The position numbers and the translations under genes were made by a program. 64,000 nt of DNA. Source: Jiangella asiatica (GTDB taxonomy: Bacteria; Actinomycetota; Actinomycetes; Jiangellales; Jiangellaceae). The DNA is taken from assembly GCF_004349065.1 (NCBI RefSeq), contig NZ_SMKZ01000013.1, forward strand, positions 1 through 64,000, in the 5' to 3' direction. Below are positions 51,144 to 59,623 of the stretch, piece by piece. The stretch's first letter is position 1. Each line of letters starts with the position of its first letter. The notes under the pieces are model-generated. The model searched no databases. It saw nothing but the letters and a program-made list of their open reading frames with translations, and was not told the DNA's origin.

Positions 51144-51455
51144 CCCGCTCCCAGCCCCCTCCCCCGAACAGAGGCTCTTCTGTTGCAACCGTGGGTCGGT
51201 ACTGCCCGGATCGCGACGCCCGGTGCGGACAGGTGCCGTGGCCCCGCCGGCCAGGTCAGGGGCACCGCGACGACCCGGTTCGTGCCGGTGGGGCGCTGGG
51301 CCGGGTACCGCGACGCCCAGCGGTGCGAACAGGGCCGCCCTCGGGGAGTTGTCGCAACCGGCTGGAACGACGCGGGATCGCCGCGGCCCCGGGGGTGTCG
51401 TGTCGCTGCCCCCACCGCCCGGTCAGCCGCAGCGGTCTCACAGCGCGGCCTCGAA
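51144..51455. other. 312-nt region without a gene; internal direct repeat
   Basis: After the peptidase stop a weak hairpin AACAGA-ggctct-TCTGTT may end transcription. Further on, a segment of about 25 nt (CGCGACGCCC ... GTGCG.ACAGG) occurs twice, near 51209 and 51308. I see no coding frame with family likeness. Confidence 0.35.
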
Positions 51456-51539
51456 ATGATCACGTTCAGCAGGATCGCCCTAGCCTCACCATGATTGCGA
51501 GCATGGTGTGACACGAAATCTCGTGCTGAACGTGATCAT
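51456..51539 (-). repeat. MITE-like element, copy B (84 bp, 16-bp terminal inverted repeats)
   Basis: Reverse-orientation copy of 47640-47723 with the same perfect 16-bp ends. Together the two copies bracket the mutarotase and peptidase genes as a 3.9-kb block with inverted ends. The stretch 51540-51669 after it holds no gene. Confidence 0.85.
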
Positions 51540-51669
51540 TTCGGGGCCCGCGCACCCACGGAGGCGGCAGATGAGGGTGAACGTGGCTGGGGCCTGCCCG
51601 ACCCGGCGACACCGGGCAACTGGTGAGGAACGGGTGATCGTGGTGACCGCCTTTTCACCGGCCACCCAA

Positions 51670-51691
51670 TTCTGGACAGGGCAGTCCAGAA
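51670..51691. promoter_or_regulatory. TetR-type operator palindrome
   Basis: TTCTGGAC-agggca-GTCCAGAA: perfect 8-bp arms around 6 nt, 19 nt before the TetR gene's ATG, overlapping where its promoter should be. Fits autoregulation of the TetR-MFS operon. Confidence 0.75.
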
Positions 51692-51710
51692 CCGTGCTAC
51701 GGTTTCCACC

Positions 51711-52289
51711 ATGGCCCGGCCCAAGGAGTTCGATCCCGACCACGTCGTCGACGCGGCCATGGACGTCTTCTGGGCCGGCGGGTACGCCGCCACCTCCACG
51801 CAGGACCTCTGCGCGGGCACCGGGCTGGGCCGCAGCAGCCTCTACAACACGTTCACGAGCAAGCACGAGCTGTACGAGCAGGCGCTGCGCCGCTACGGCG
51901 AGCGGACCCGAGCCGACCAGGCCGAGCTGCTGGAGCGTTCCGGGCCGGTGCGCGCCATCATCCGTGACTTCCTGCTGGAGGCAGTCGACCGGCAGCTGGC
52001 CGACCCGAGCCGTCGCGGCTGCCTGGCGCTCAACGCCGCGGTCGAGATCGGCGGTGCCGACGCCGTCGTCGCCGATCTGACCCGGGCGGACTTCGACGCG
52101 ATCGTCGACACCATGCGCGCACTCATCGAGCGGGGCCAGCGCACCGGCGAGCTCGCGCCCGGACGCGACGCCGAGGCCCTGGCTCGGCTGGTGCACGGCG
52201 CGCTGACCGGCATCCACGTGGTCGGCCGGGTCGCGCAGGACCGCGAACGGCTGAGCGACATCGTCGACGCACTCATCGACAGTCTCTGA
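51711..52289 (+). CDS. TetR/AcrR-family repressor
   Basis: 192 aa. N-terminal HTH (ARPKEFDPDHVVDAAMDVFW ... TSTQDLCAGTGLGRSSLYNTFTSKHELY) and a helical ligand domain. 32 nt upstream of an MFS gene in the same direction and just downstream of a 22-bp palindrome, so it most likely represses itself and the pump until a ligand binds. Ligand unknown. Confidence 0.93.
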   Translation: MARPKEFDPDHVVDAAMDVFWAGGYAATSTQDLCAGTGLGRSSLYNTFTSKHELYEQALRRYGERTRADQAELLERSGPVRAIIRDFLLEAVDRQLADPSRRGCLALNAAVEIGGADAVVADLTRADFDAIVDTMRALIERGQRTGELAPGRDAEALARLVHGALTGIHVVGRVAQDRERLSDIVDALIDSL

Positions 52290-52321
52290 TCCGACCCGCT
52301 CGTCACCTGAGGGAGGAACGC

Positions 52322-53560
52322 GTGCGCGTGCCGCCGGCCGTCTACGTCCTTGGCTCCAGCATCTTCGTCCTCGGCACGACGGAGTTCATGATCGCCGGGC
52401 TGCTGCCCACCATCGCGAACGACCTGGACGTCTCGATCCCCGACGCCGGCCTGCTGATCTCCGCCTTCGCGATCGGGATGACGGTGGGCGCGCCGGTGAT
52501 GGCGGTCGCGACGCTGCGGCTGCCGCGCAAGGCGACACTGCTGGCCGCGTCGGCGGTCTTCCTGGCCGGTCACGTGGTGGCCGCGCTGGCGCCGAACTAC
52601 CAGGTGCTGATGGGCGCCCGGGTGGTGACGGCGGTCGCGACCGGGGCGTTCTGGGCGGTCGCCGCGGTCGTCTCGGTGCGGATCTCGCCGCCGGGCACGA
52701 CGGCGCGGGCGCTCGCCGTGCTGGTAGGCGGGCTGACGCTGTCGAACGTCCTGGGCGTGCCAGCGGGAACCTGGGTCGGGCAGCAGCTGGGCTGGCGGGC
52801 GGCGTTCTGGGCGGTCGCGGCGCTCACGGTGGTGACGGCGCTGGCGGTGGTCGCGCTGGTGCCCCGGGCCGCCGGTGCCGCGATCGCGCCGCCGCGGGTC
52901 CGGGACGAGCTGCGGGTGTTCCGGGGACGCCGCATCTGGCTGGCGCTGGCCACCACAGCCACGTTCCAGGCCGCGATGTTCGCGGCGTTCTCGTACTTCG
53001 CCCCACTGCTGACCGACGTCGCCGGGGTCGACGAGGCGGACGTGCCGCTCGTCCTGGCGCTGTTCGGGCTGGGCAGCTTCATCGGCATCACGATCGGCGG
53101 GCGGGTGGCCGACCGCGGGCTGTTCCTCAACATCTTCGGCAGCCTGGTCACCCTGGCGGTGGCGATGTCGGTGCTGGCGCTGGTGTCCGGCAGCACGGCC
53201 GGCGCGGTCGTCGCGGTGTTCGCCGTCGGCGTCGCCGGGTTCTCCATCGCCCCGGGCCTCAACGCCCGGGTGTTCGTCGTCGCCGGCGACGCGCCCACGC
53301 TGGCGTCGTCGGTCAACACGTCGGCGTTCAACGTCGGCAACACGCTCGGCCCGTGGATCGGCGGCGCCGCCATCTCGGCCGGCTGGGGCTACGTCGCGCC
53401 GGTTTGGCTGGCGGCCGGCCTGGCGCTGGCCGCGCTGGGCCTGGCGGTCGCGGCGTGGGCGCACGAGCGGCGCCACGAGCGGGCGCTGACGGCGGACCTG
53501 GAGCCGGTGGGTGGTCCGGCGGTGGCGTGCCCGGCACCGCCGGTCGCCTGCGACGCGTGA
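52322..53560 (+). CDS. MFS transporter (DHA1, Cmx/AraJ-like)
   Basis: 412 aa, 12 membrane segments. VLGSSIFVLGTTEFMIAGLLPTIA at the start and DAGLLISAFAIGMTVGAPVMA are the pattern of chloramphenicol/sugar-efflux type transporters of actinomycetes; the sixth-seventh loop is short, the C-terminus is hydrophilic. GTG 52322 follows GGAGGAA. Exports a drug-like compound, under the TetR gene upstream. Confidence 0.92.
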   Translation: MRVPPAVYVLGSSIFVLGTTEFMIAGLLPTIANDLDVSIPDAGLLISAFAIGMTVGAPVMAVATLRLPRKATLLAASAVFLAGHVVAALAPNYQVLMGARVVTAVATGAFWAVAAVVSVRISPPGTTARALAVLVGGLTLSNVLGVPAGTWVGQQLGWRAAFWAVAALTVVTALAVVALVPRAAGAAIAPPRVRDELRVFRGRRIWLALATTATFQAAMFAAFSYFAPLLTDVAGVDEADVPLVLALFGLGSFIGITIGGRVADRGLFLNIFGSLVTLAVAMSVLALVSGSTAGAVVAVFAVGVAGFSIAPGLNARVFVVAGDAPTLASSVNTSAFNVGNTLGPWIGGAAISAGWGYVAPVWLAAGLALAALGLAVAAWAHERRHERALTADLEPVGGPAVACPAPPVACDA

Positions 53561-53578
53561 CGTCATAGGGTCTGGTCC

Positions 53579-54394
53579 ATGCACAGCGTTCAGCAGGTGG
53601 AACGGTGGCCGGTCGACCACGCGGCGACGGCGGTGGTCGCCGCCGACGGGCGAGTGGCCGGCGCGCACGGCGACCAGGACCGCACGTTCCGGCTGGCCTC
53701 GGTGACCAAACCGCTCACGGCGTACACGACGCTGATCGCCGTCGAGGAGGGCGCCATCGGCCTCGACGACCCCGCCGGGCCGGAGGGGTCCACCGTCCGG
53801 CACCTGCTGGCGCACACGTCCGGCCTGGCGTTCGACGAGCACAAGGTCGTCTGGGCACCCGGCGCGCGGCGGCTGTACTCCAACGCCGGCTTCGAGCAGC
53901 TGGCCGACGCCGTCGCCAAGCGCTCGGGCATCCCGTTCGCCGAGTACGCCCGCGACGGCCTGCTGGTCCCCCTGGGCATGACCGCGACGACGTTCGAGGG
54001 GTCGCCCGCCGCCGGTGCCGTGTCGACGGTGCGCGACCTCGCCCGCTTCGCCGCCGAGCTGCAGGCCCCGACGCTGCTGGACCCGGCCACGGTCCAGGCG
54101 GCGACGACGGTGGCCTTCCCCGGGCTGTCCGGGGTGCTGCCGGGACACGGGCGGCAGGATCCGAACGACTGGGGCCTGGGTTTCGAGATCCGCGACCACA
54201 AGTCGCCGCACTGGACCGGCTCGGCCAACTCGCCGCGCACGTTCGGCCACTTCGGCGGGTCCGGCACGTTCCTGTGGGTCGACCCGGAGCTGGGGGCGGC
54301 CTGCGTGGCCCTCGCCGACCGCGACTTCGGCCCCTGGGCGGCCGAGGCCTGGCCGCCCTTCAGCGACGCCGTCATCGCCGAGCTGCGCGCGTAG
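53579..54394 (+). CDS. Serine hydrolase of the class C beta-lactamase type
   Basis: 271 aa, short for the family. Active-site Ser41 in SVTK (41-44), Tyr100 in YSN (100-102), and HFGGSG as the third motif. No signal peptide, so probably a cytoplasmic esterase or peptidase rather than a lactamase. 18 nt after the MFS gene, so it may be part of the TetR operon; 27 nt before the large regulator gene. Confidence 0.9.
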   Translation: MHSVQQVERWPVDHAATAVVAADGRVAGAHGDQDRTFRLASVTKPLTAYTTLIAVEEGAIGLDDPAGPEGSTVRHLLAHTSGLAFDEHKVVWAPGARRLYSNAGFEQLADAVAKRSGIPFAEYARDGLLVPLGMTATTFEGSPAAGAVSTVRDLARFAAELQAPTLLDPATVQAATTVAFPGLSGVLPGHGRQDPNDWGLGFEIRDHKSPHWTGSANSPRTFGHFGGSGTFLWVDPELGAACVALADRDFGPWAAEAWPPFSDAVIAELRA

Positions 54395-54421
54395 CCGGCG
54401 ACGCGGCGCCGTTGCGGCAGA

Positions 54422-57400
54422 ATGCCTCCGGTGCGCATCGGCATCCTGGGACCGCTGGAGGTCCGCGACGACGACGCGCCGGTCTACGTGGCCGGCGCAC
54501 GGCTGCGCACGCTGCTGATCATCCTGGCGCTGGAGCCCGGCCGGCTGGTACCGGTGGCCCAGCTGGTCGACGGCATCTGGGGCGACGACCCGCCGGCCGG
54601 TGCCACCAATGCGCTGCAGGCGCTGGTGTCGCGGCTGCGGCGGGCGCTGCCGGGGCTCGCGATCGAGTCCCACCCGGCCGGATACCGGCTTGCGCTGGAG
54701 CCGGACGCCGTCGACGCCGCCCGCTTCGAGCGGCAGGTCGCGACCGCGCGGTCCGCGTCCGACGACGCCACGGTGGAGGACGGGCTGCGGGCGGCGCTGG
54801 CACTGTGGCGCGGCCCGGCGCTGCTGGACGTCGCGGAGACGGAGTTCTTCGAGGCGCCTCGGGCGCGACTGGAGGAACTCAGGTTGACGGCGACGGAGGA
54901 CCGCGTCGACGCCGCGCTGCGGCTGGGCCGCGGCGCCGGGTTGACCACCGAGCTGACCACGCTGGTCGCCGAGTACCCGGTGCGCGAACGGCTGGTCGAG
55001 CAGCTCATGCGGGCGCTGGTCGCGGCCGGGCGCCCCGCCGCGGCGCTGGCGGCCTACGAGCGGACCCGAGGGGCGCTGGCCGACGAACTGGGCACCGACC
55101 CCTCCGCCGAGCTGTCCGCCCTGCACACGGCGATCCTGCGGGCCGACCTCACGTCGGCGGCCCCGGCGCCGCCCGCGCGGGTCGCGGACCCGGCGCCCCA
55201 GCCCGCCGCGCCCCGGACCAACCTGCGCGCCGGGCTGAGCAGTTTCATCGGCCGCGACGCCGACGTCGCTCGCGTGCGCGACCTCGTCGGCGAGTACCGG
55301 CTGACGACTCTGACGGGACCGGGCGGGTCGGGCAAGACCCGGCTGGCCAGCGAGGCCTCACGCACGCTGACGGACCAGCTGTCCGCCGGCGTCTGGCTGG
55401 TCGAGCTGGCCCTGGTCGCGGCCGACGCCGACGTACCGTCCGCGGTCCTCGGCGCACTGGACCTGCGCGACCAGGCGTTCGGCGCGACCACCGAGGACGC
55501 CACCGGGCGGCTGGTCGCGGCGCTGCGGACCCGGACCGCCCTGCTCGTGCTGGACAACTGCGAGCACGTCATCGGCGCCGCCGCGACGCTGGCCGACCGG
55601 CTGCTCGGCGAATGCCCTGACCTGCGCATCCTCGCGACCAGCCGCGAGCCGCTCGGCATCACCGGCGAAGCGGTCTGGCCGGTCGAGCCGCTGAGGCTCC
55701 CACCGGAGCACGTCGACGGTGCTGACCTGCTGCGCTTCGACGCCATCCGGCTGCTCGTCGACCGTGCCCGCGCCGTCCGGCCGGGCTTCACCGTCACCGA
55801 CGCCGACGCGCCCGCCGTCGCCCGCATCTGCCGCGCGCTCGACGGCATGCCGCTGGCCATCGAGCTGGCCGCGGCCCGGCTGCGCACCATGACCGTCGAG
55901 CAGCTGGCTGCCCGTCTGGACGACCGGTTCCGGCTGCTCACCGGCGGCAGCCGCACCGCGCTGCCTCGACACCAGACGCTGCGCGCGGTCGTCGACTGGA
56001 GCTGGGGCCTGCTGCCCGAGCCCGAGCGCGTCGTGCTGCGCCGGCTCGCGGTGTTCGCCGGCGGCGCGACGGCGGAGGCCGCGGCGCAGGTGTGCGGCGA
56101 TGGTGCCGACGTGCTCGACGCGCTCATCTCGCTCAGCGACAAGTCGCTGCTGGTGGTCGAGGACGACGGCGAGGCGCCCCGATACCGCCTGCTCGAGACG
56201 ATCAAGGCGTACGGCCTGGAACGGCTGGACGAGGTAGGCGAGCTCGACACCGTCCGGCGGGCGCACATCGGCTGGCTGATCGAGCTGGCCGAGACCGCCG
56301 AGCCGCACCTGCACCGGGCCGAGCAGCTCGTATGGCTGCGGCGGCTGCGCGCGGTGCACGACGACATCACGGTGGCGCTGCGCGGCGCGAGCGCCGCCGG
56401 CGACGCCGAGAACGCGGTCCGGCTGGTGGTGGCCTGCGGCTGGTACTGGTGGCTCAGCGGCCACAAGAACGACGGGATCGAGCTGGCGATCCAGGCGCTG
56501 GCCGTGCCCGGCCCCACCGACCCCGAGGCACGGGCCACCGCGTGCGCCGTCGTCACCTTCCTGATCACCAGCGGCGTGGGCGACCTCAGGGAGGCCGCCG
56601 ACTGGGTACGACAGGCCCGCGAGCTGTCCGCCGGCATCGCGGACCCCGGGCCGTTTCTGCGATTCATGGCCCCGTTGAGCGTGATCCTCGGCGCCGAGGA
56701 CGAGCCCCTCACGACCCTCGCCGACGCCTTGGCGCCGCTGCTGGAGGACCCCGACCCGTGGTTCCGGGCTCAGGCTCGGCTGACCCGGGCACAGATGCTG
56801 CCGACCCGGGAGCGAGAGGCCGACCTCACCCAGGCGCTCACGGAGTTCCGCATGGTCGGCGAGCGGTGGGGCATCTCGTACGCCCTCACCACCCTGGCGG
56901 ACCTGCACGCCCGGCGCGGCGAGCTGGAGCGCGCGATCGAGCAGTACGAGCAGGCCATCGTCGCCATCAGCGAGATCGGCACCGTCGACGACATCGTCAT
57001 GATGCGCAGCCGGCTCGCCCAGCTGCGGTGGCTGACCGGCGACCGGGCCGGCAGCGCGGCCGAGGTCGTGCGGGCCGAGCGCGACGCCGAGCAGGTCGCC
57101 TGGCCCGACGGCCTGGCCATCATGGCGCTCCACCGTGCCGGCCTCGCCGGCTGGGCCGGCGACACCGTCACCGCGCGGCAGCAACTGGTCCGTGCGCAGG
57201 CGCTGCTGCGGGACATCCCGATCCACCCGGTGTTCCAGGCGATCATGCTGGAGATCAAGGCTTCGCTGGACGTCGAGGAAGGCCGGTGGGACGCCGCGGC
57301 CGCCGCCCGCACGCAAGCGCTAACGGCCGTCCTGAGCAGCGAGGACAGCGGCGAGGAGACGGTCGGGGCGGTGCTGGCCGGGATCGCCGACCACGCGCTG

Positions 57401-57670
57401 CGCCAGGGGCGGCCGGCCGACGCCGTCCGGCTGCTGGCCGCCGTCGAAGTGCTGGCCGGCGGGTTGGACCGGTCCGCTCCAGGTGGCGTAAACACCGACG
57501 AGGCCGCCCGCGCCGCACTGGGCGCCAGGTCGGCCTCGAAGCTGCTGGCCGAGACGGAGCGGGAGCTCGCCGGCCTGGACGGCGACGCGGCCAACTCCTG
57601 GTTGCGCGAGCTGGCCGCGTCGGTCCTGGGTCACCCGGTCAGCGAACCGGGGGCCGGCGGAACAGCTTGA
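54422..57670 (+). CDS. AfsR/SARP-type regulator with BTAD, NB-ARC ATPase and helical-repeat domains
   Basis: 1082 aa. OmpR-like DNA-binding domain (about 5-95: ILGPLEVRDDDAPV; ATNALQALVSRLRRAL), BTAD (about 98-243: DAARFERQVATAR; ALAAYERTRGALADELG), an ATPase with Walker A GPGGSGKT at 299-306 and LLVLDNCEHV as Walker B, and a long TPR-like C-terminus (to ~1060). AfsR-type proteins activate secondary metabolism, binding direct heptamer repeats 11 bp apart. Such an array lies at 59504-59559. ATG 54422 or GTG 54431 is the start. Its last 32 nt overlap the convergent ABC permease gene. Confidence 0.93.
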   Translation: MPPVRIGILGPLEVRDDDAPVYVAGARLRTLLIILALEPGRLVPVAQLVDGIWGDDPPAGATNALQALVSRLRRALPGLAIESHPAGYRLALEPDAVDAARFERQVATARSASDDATVEDGLRAALALWRGPALLDVAETEFFEAPRARLEELRLTATEDRVDAALRLGRGAGLTTELTTLVAEYPVRERLVEQLMRALVAAGRPAAALAAYERTRGALADELGTDPSAELSALHTAILRADLTSAAPAPPARVADPAPQPAAPRTNLRAGLSSFIGRDADVARVRDLVGEYRLTTLTGPGGSGKTRLASEASRTLTDQLSAGVWLVELALVAADADVPSAVLGALDLRDQAFGATTEDATGRLVAALRTRTALLVLDNCEHVIGAAATLADRLLGECPDLRILATSREPLGITGEAVWPVEPLRLPPEHVDGADLLRFDAIRLLVDRARAVRPGFTVTDADAPAVARICRALDGMPLAIELAAARLRTMTVEQLAARLDDRFRLLTGGSRTALPRHQTLRAVVDWSWGLLPEPERVVLRRLAVFAGGATAEAAAQVCGDGADVLDALISLSDKSLLVVEDDGEAPRYRLLETIKAYGLERLDEVGELDTVRRAHIGWLIELAETAEPHLHRAEQLVWLRRLRAVHDDITVALRGASAAGDAENAVRLVVACGWYWWLSGHKNDGIELAIQALAVPGPTDPEARATACAVVTFLITSGVGDLREAADWVRQARELSAGIADPGPFLRFMAPLSVILGAEDEPLTTLADALAPLLEDPDPWFRAQARLTRAQMLPTREREADLTQALTEFRMVGERWGISYALTTLADLHARRGELERAIEQYEQAIVAISEIGTVDDIVMMRSRLAQLRWLTGDRAGSAAEVVRAERDAEQVAWPDGLAIMALHRAGLAGWAGDTVTARQQLVRAQALLRDIPIHPVFQAIMLEIKASLDVEEGRWDAAAAARTQALTAVLSSEDSGEETVGAVLAGIADHALRQGRPADAVRLLAAVEVLAGGLDRSAPGGVNTDEAARAALGARSASKLLAETERELAGLDGDAANSWLRELAASVLGHPVSEPGAGGTA

Positions 57671-58430
57671 GCGCCCAGAAGTAGCCGAGCAGGCCGATCA
57701 CGGCGGTCCAGGCGAGCGCCAGGACGGCGTTGTCGCCGATCTCGGTGCCCAGCAGCAAGCCGCGCACCGTCTCGATCACCGGGCTGAACGGCTGGTACTC
57801 GGCGAACCACGCCAGACCGGCCGGCATCGAGTCGGCGGGGACGAACCCGCTGCCCAGGAACGGCAGCAGCACCAGCAGCGTCGGCGTGTTGCTCGCGGTC
57901 TCCACGCTTTTCGCCTGCAGACCCATCGCGACGGCGAGCCAGGTCAGCGCGATGGCGAAGAGGCACAGCAGGCCGATCGTGGCGATCCATTCCGCCGCGT
58001 TCGCGTTTGTCCGGAACCCGATCAGGAAGGCCACGCCGATGACGATCGCGATGCCGACCAGCGTCTGCAGGAAGCTTCCGATCACGTGCCCGGTGAGGAC
58101 CGCGCCACGGGAGATCGCCATGGTGCGGAACCGGGCGATGATGCCTTCGTGCATGTCCATGGCGACGGAGATCGCCGTCCCCTGGATCGATGCGGACACC
58201 GTCATCAGGATGATGCCGGGGACGAGGTAGTCGATGTAGTCGCCCCGGCCGGCGGACGGGCCGCCGAGCCCGGCGCCGAGCGTCTGTCCGAAGACGAAGG
58301 CGAACATCAGCAGCATGATCACCGGGAGGGCGATCAGCTGCACGGTCATCGCGGGATACCGTGCCCACCGGCGCATGTTCCGGCGCAGCATGGTGCGCGA
58401 GTCGCGGGCGGCAAGGGTGAGGGTGCTCAT
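57639..58430 (-). CDS. ABC-2 type permease (DrrB-like)
   Basis: 263 aa, six membrane segments. QLIALPVIMLLMFAFVFGQTLG near the start, DYLVPGIILMTVSASIQGTAISVAMDM, and MAISRGAVLTGHVIGSFLQTLVG are the DrrB/ABC2 membrane pattern. Forms an exporter with the ATPase encoded just upstream (ATGA overlap). The family exports daunorubicin-like drugs or lipids. The 3' end overlaps the convergent regulator gene. Confidence 0.93.
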   Translation of the reverse strand: MSTLTLAARDSRTMLRRNMRRWARYPAMTVQLIALPVIMLLMFAFVFGQTLGAGLGGPSAGRGDYIDYLVPGIILMTVSASIQGTAISVAMDMHEGIIARFRTMAISRGAVLTGHVIGSFLQTLVGIAIVIGVAFLIGFRTNANAAEWIATIGLLCLFAIALTWLAVAMGLQAKSVETASNTPTLLVLLPFLGSGFVPADSMPAGLAWFAEYQPFSPVIETVRGLLLGTEIGDNAVLALAWTAVIGLLGYFWALKLFRRPPVR

Positions 58431-59449
58431 CGGACGGTCTCCTTGGTCGTCGAGTCGGCGGCGGTGTCGGTCGTCTCGGCCGATTGATGACCGGCCCCGG
58501 CTGAGGAGCGCACCTCGGTCGGGCGGCCGGTCAGCGCCAGGAACACGTCGTCGAGGTCGGGGGTGTGCACGGTGAGGTTCGTGACCTCGATCGAGGCGAC
58601 GTCGAGGTGGTCGAGGACGGCGCGCAGCGAGTTGACGTCGCCGTCGCTGGGGACCTGCAGGGCCAGCGCGGCGTCGTCGCGGGTGGAGCCGGCGAACGTG
58701 CGGGCGGCCTGGTCGAGCTCGTCCGGGTCCGCGAACTCGAGCCGGATGTGCCCGCCGGGGATCAGCCGCTTCAGCTCAGCGGAGGTGCCCTCGGCGACGA
58801 TGTGGCCGTGGTCGAGCAGCGCGATCCGATCGGCCAGCTCGTCGGCCTCCTCGAGATACTGCGTGGTGAGGAAGATCGTCACGCCGCCGGCGACCAGCCC
58901 GCGGATGGCGTCCCACATGATGCGCCGGGTGCGCGGGTCCAGCCCGGTCGTCGGCTCGTCCAGGAAGATCACCTTGGGGTCGCCCACCAGGGTCATCGCG
59001 AGGTCGAGCTTGCGCCGCATGCCACCGGAGTAGGTCATCGGGTTCTTCTCCGCCGCGTCCACCAGGTCGAACCGTTCCAACAGCTCGGCCGTCCGGCGCC
59101 GGCCCTCGGCCCGCGGCAGGTGGTTGAGGTCGGCCATGAGGAGCAGGTTCTCCTCGCCGGTGAGCAGGTTGTCGACGGCGGAGAACTGACCGGTGACGCC
59201 GATCGCGCCGCGGATGCCGTCGGCGTCGGTCGCCAGGTCGTGGCCCGCCACGCGGACGGTGCCGCCGTCGGCTTCGATCAGGGTGGAGAGTATCTGGACG
59301 GCGGTGGTCTTGCCGGCGCCGTTCGGGCCGAGCAACGCGAAGACGGTGCCTTCGGGGACGGTGATGTCGATGCCGTCGAGGACGGTCTGTTCGCCGTACG
59401 ACTTGCGCAGGCCGGTCGCGGCGATGGCCGTCGGTTGGTCGGGTGTCAT
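58427..59449 (-). CDS. ABC transporter ATPase (DrrA-like)
   Basis: 340 aa. Walker A GPNGAGKT near 40-47, signature YSGGMRRKLDLA, Walker B VIFLDEPTTGLD, and the DrrA C-terminal domain (LEFADPDELDQAARTF ... DLDDVFLALTGR). The tail (~315-340) is Ser/Thr-rich. Powers the DrrB-like permease. ATG 59449 with GAGG upstream; transcribed away from the SARP-type repeats at 59504. Confidence 0.95.
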   Translation of the reverse strand: MTPDQPTAIAATGLRKSYGEQTVLDGIDITVPEGTVFALLGPNGAGKTTAVQILSTLIEADGGTVRVAGHDLATDADGIRGAIGVTGQFSAVDNLLTGEENLLLMADLNHLPRAEGRRRTAELLERFDLVDAAEKNPMTYSGGMRRKLDLAMTLVGDPKVIFLDEPTTGLDPRTRRIMWDAIRGLVAGGVTIFLTTQYLEEADELADRIALLDHGHIVAEGTSAELKRLIPGGHIRLEFADPDELDQAARTFAGSTRDDAALALQVPSDGDVNSLRAVLDHLDVASIEVTNLTVHTPDLDDVFLALTGRPTEVRSSAGAGHQSAETTDTAADSTTKETVR

Positions 59450-59503
59450 GGTGGCCTCGTTTCAGGAGGTGTCGCCGTGCTGATGCGACAACCGTCGCCG
59501 AGA

Positions 59504-59559
59504 CCGCTGACACCGCTATGACACCCCGCTGACATGGCCGCTGACGCGGCGCTGACACG
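59504..59559. promoter_or_regulatory. Five TGAC(A/G)-centred direct repeats at 11-12 bp: SARP-type binding site
   Basis: TGACAC, TGACAC, TGACAT, TGACGC, TGACAC begin at 59508, 59519, 59530, 59542 and 59553, so the periods are 11, 11, 12, 11 bp; most read GCTGAC(A/G). An inverted GCGTCAGC follows at 59561. The array lies between the DrrA gene (minus) and the operon at 59624 (plus). Heptamers at 11-bp steps are the known site type of SARP/AfsR activators, and such a gene is 1.8 kb away. TAGGCT at 59612-59617 could be a -10 for a nearly leaderless plus-strand transcript. Confidence 0.65.
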
Positions 59560-59623
59560 GGCGTCAGCCCGTACGTCGAGCCCTTCGGATGCCGACAGGA
59601 CGGACGGCGGATAGGCTCGCCCG

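Noticed and set aside
53579-54394. Antibiotic-resistance beta-lactamase
   Set aside because: SxxK/YSN/HxG motifs are present, but there is no signal peptide and the protein is short; an esterase-type serine hydrolase is more likely.
51893-55126. Very long open frame (over 1000 codons) on the minus strand
   Set aside because: It runs antisense to the TetR, MFS, hydrolase and SARP genes, has Arg/Gly/Gln-rich composition and no family pattern; a GC-codon shadow.
55054-57316. Further long antisense frames under the SARP gene
   Set aside because: Same reason: third-position GC bias keeps them open; composition is unlike a protein.
59504-59559. CRISPR-like short repeat array
   Set aside because: Repeats are only 6-8 bp with 3-5 bp spacing and there are no cas genes; a protein-binding array fits better.
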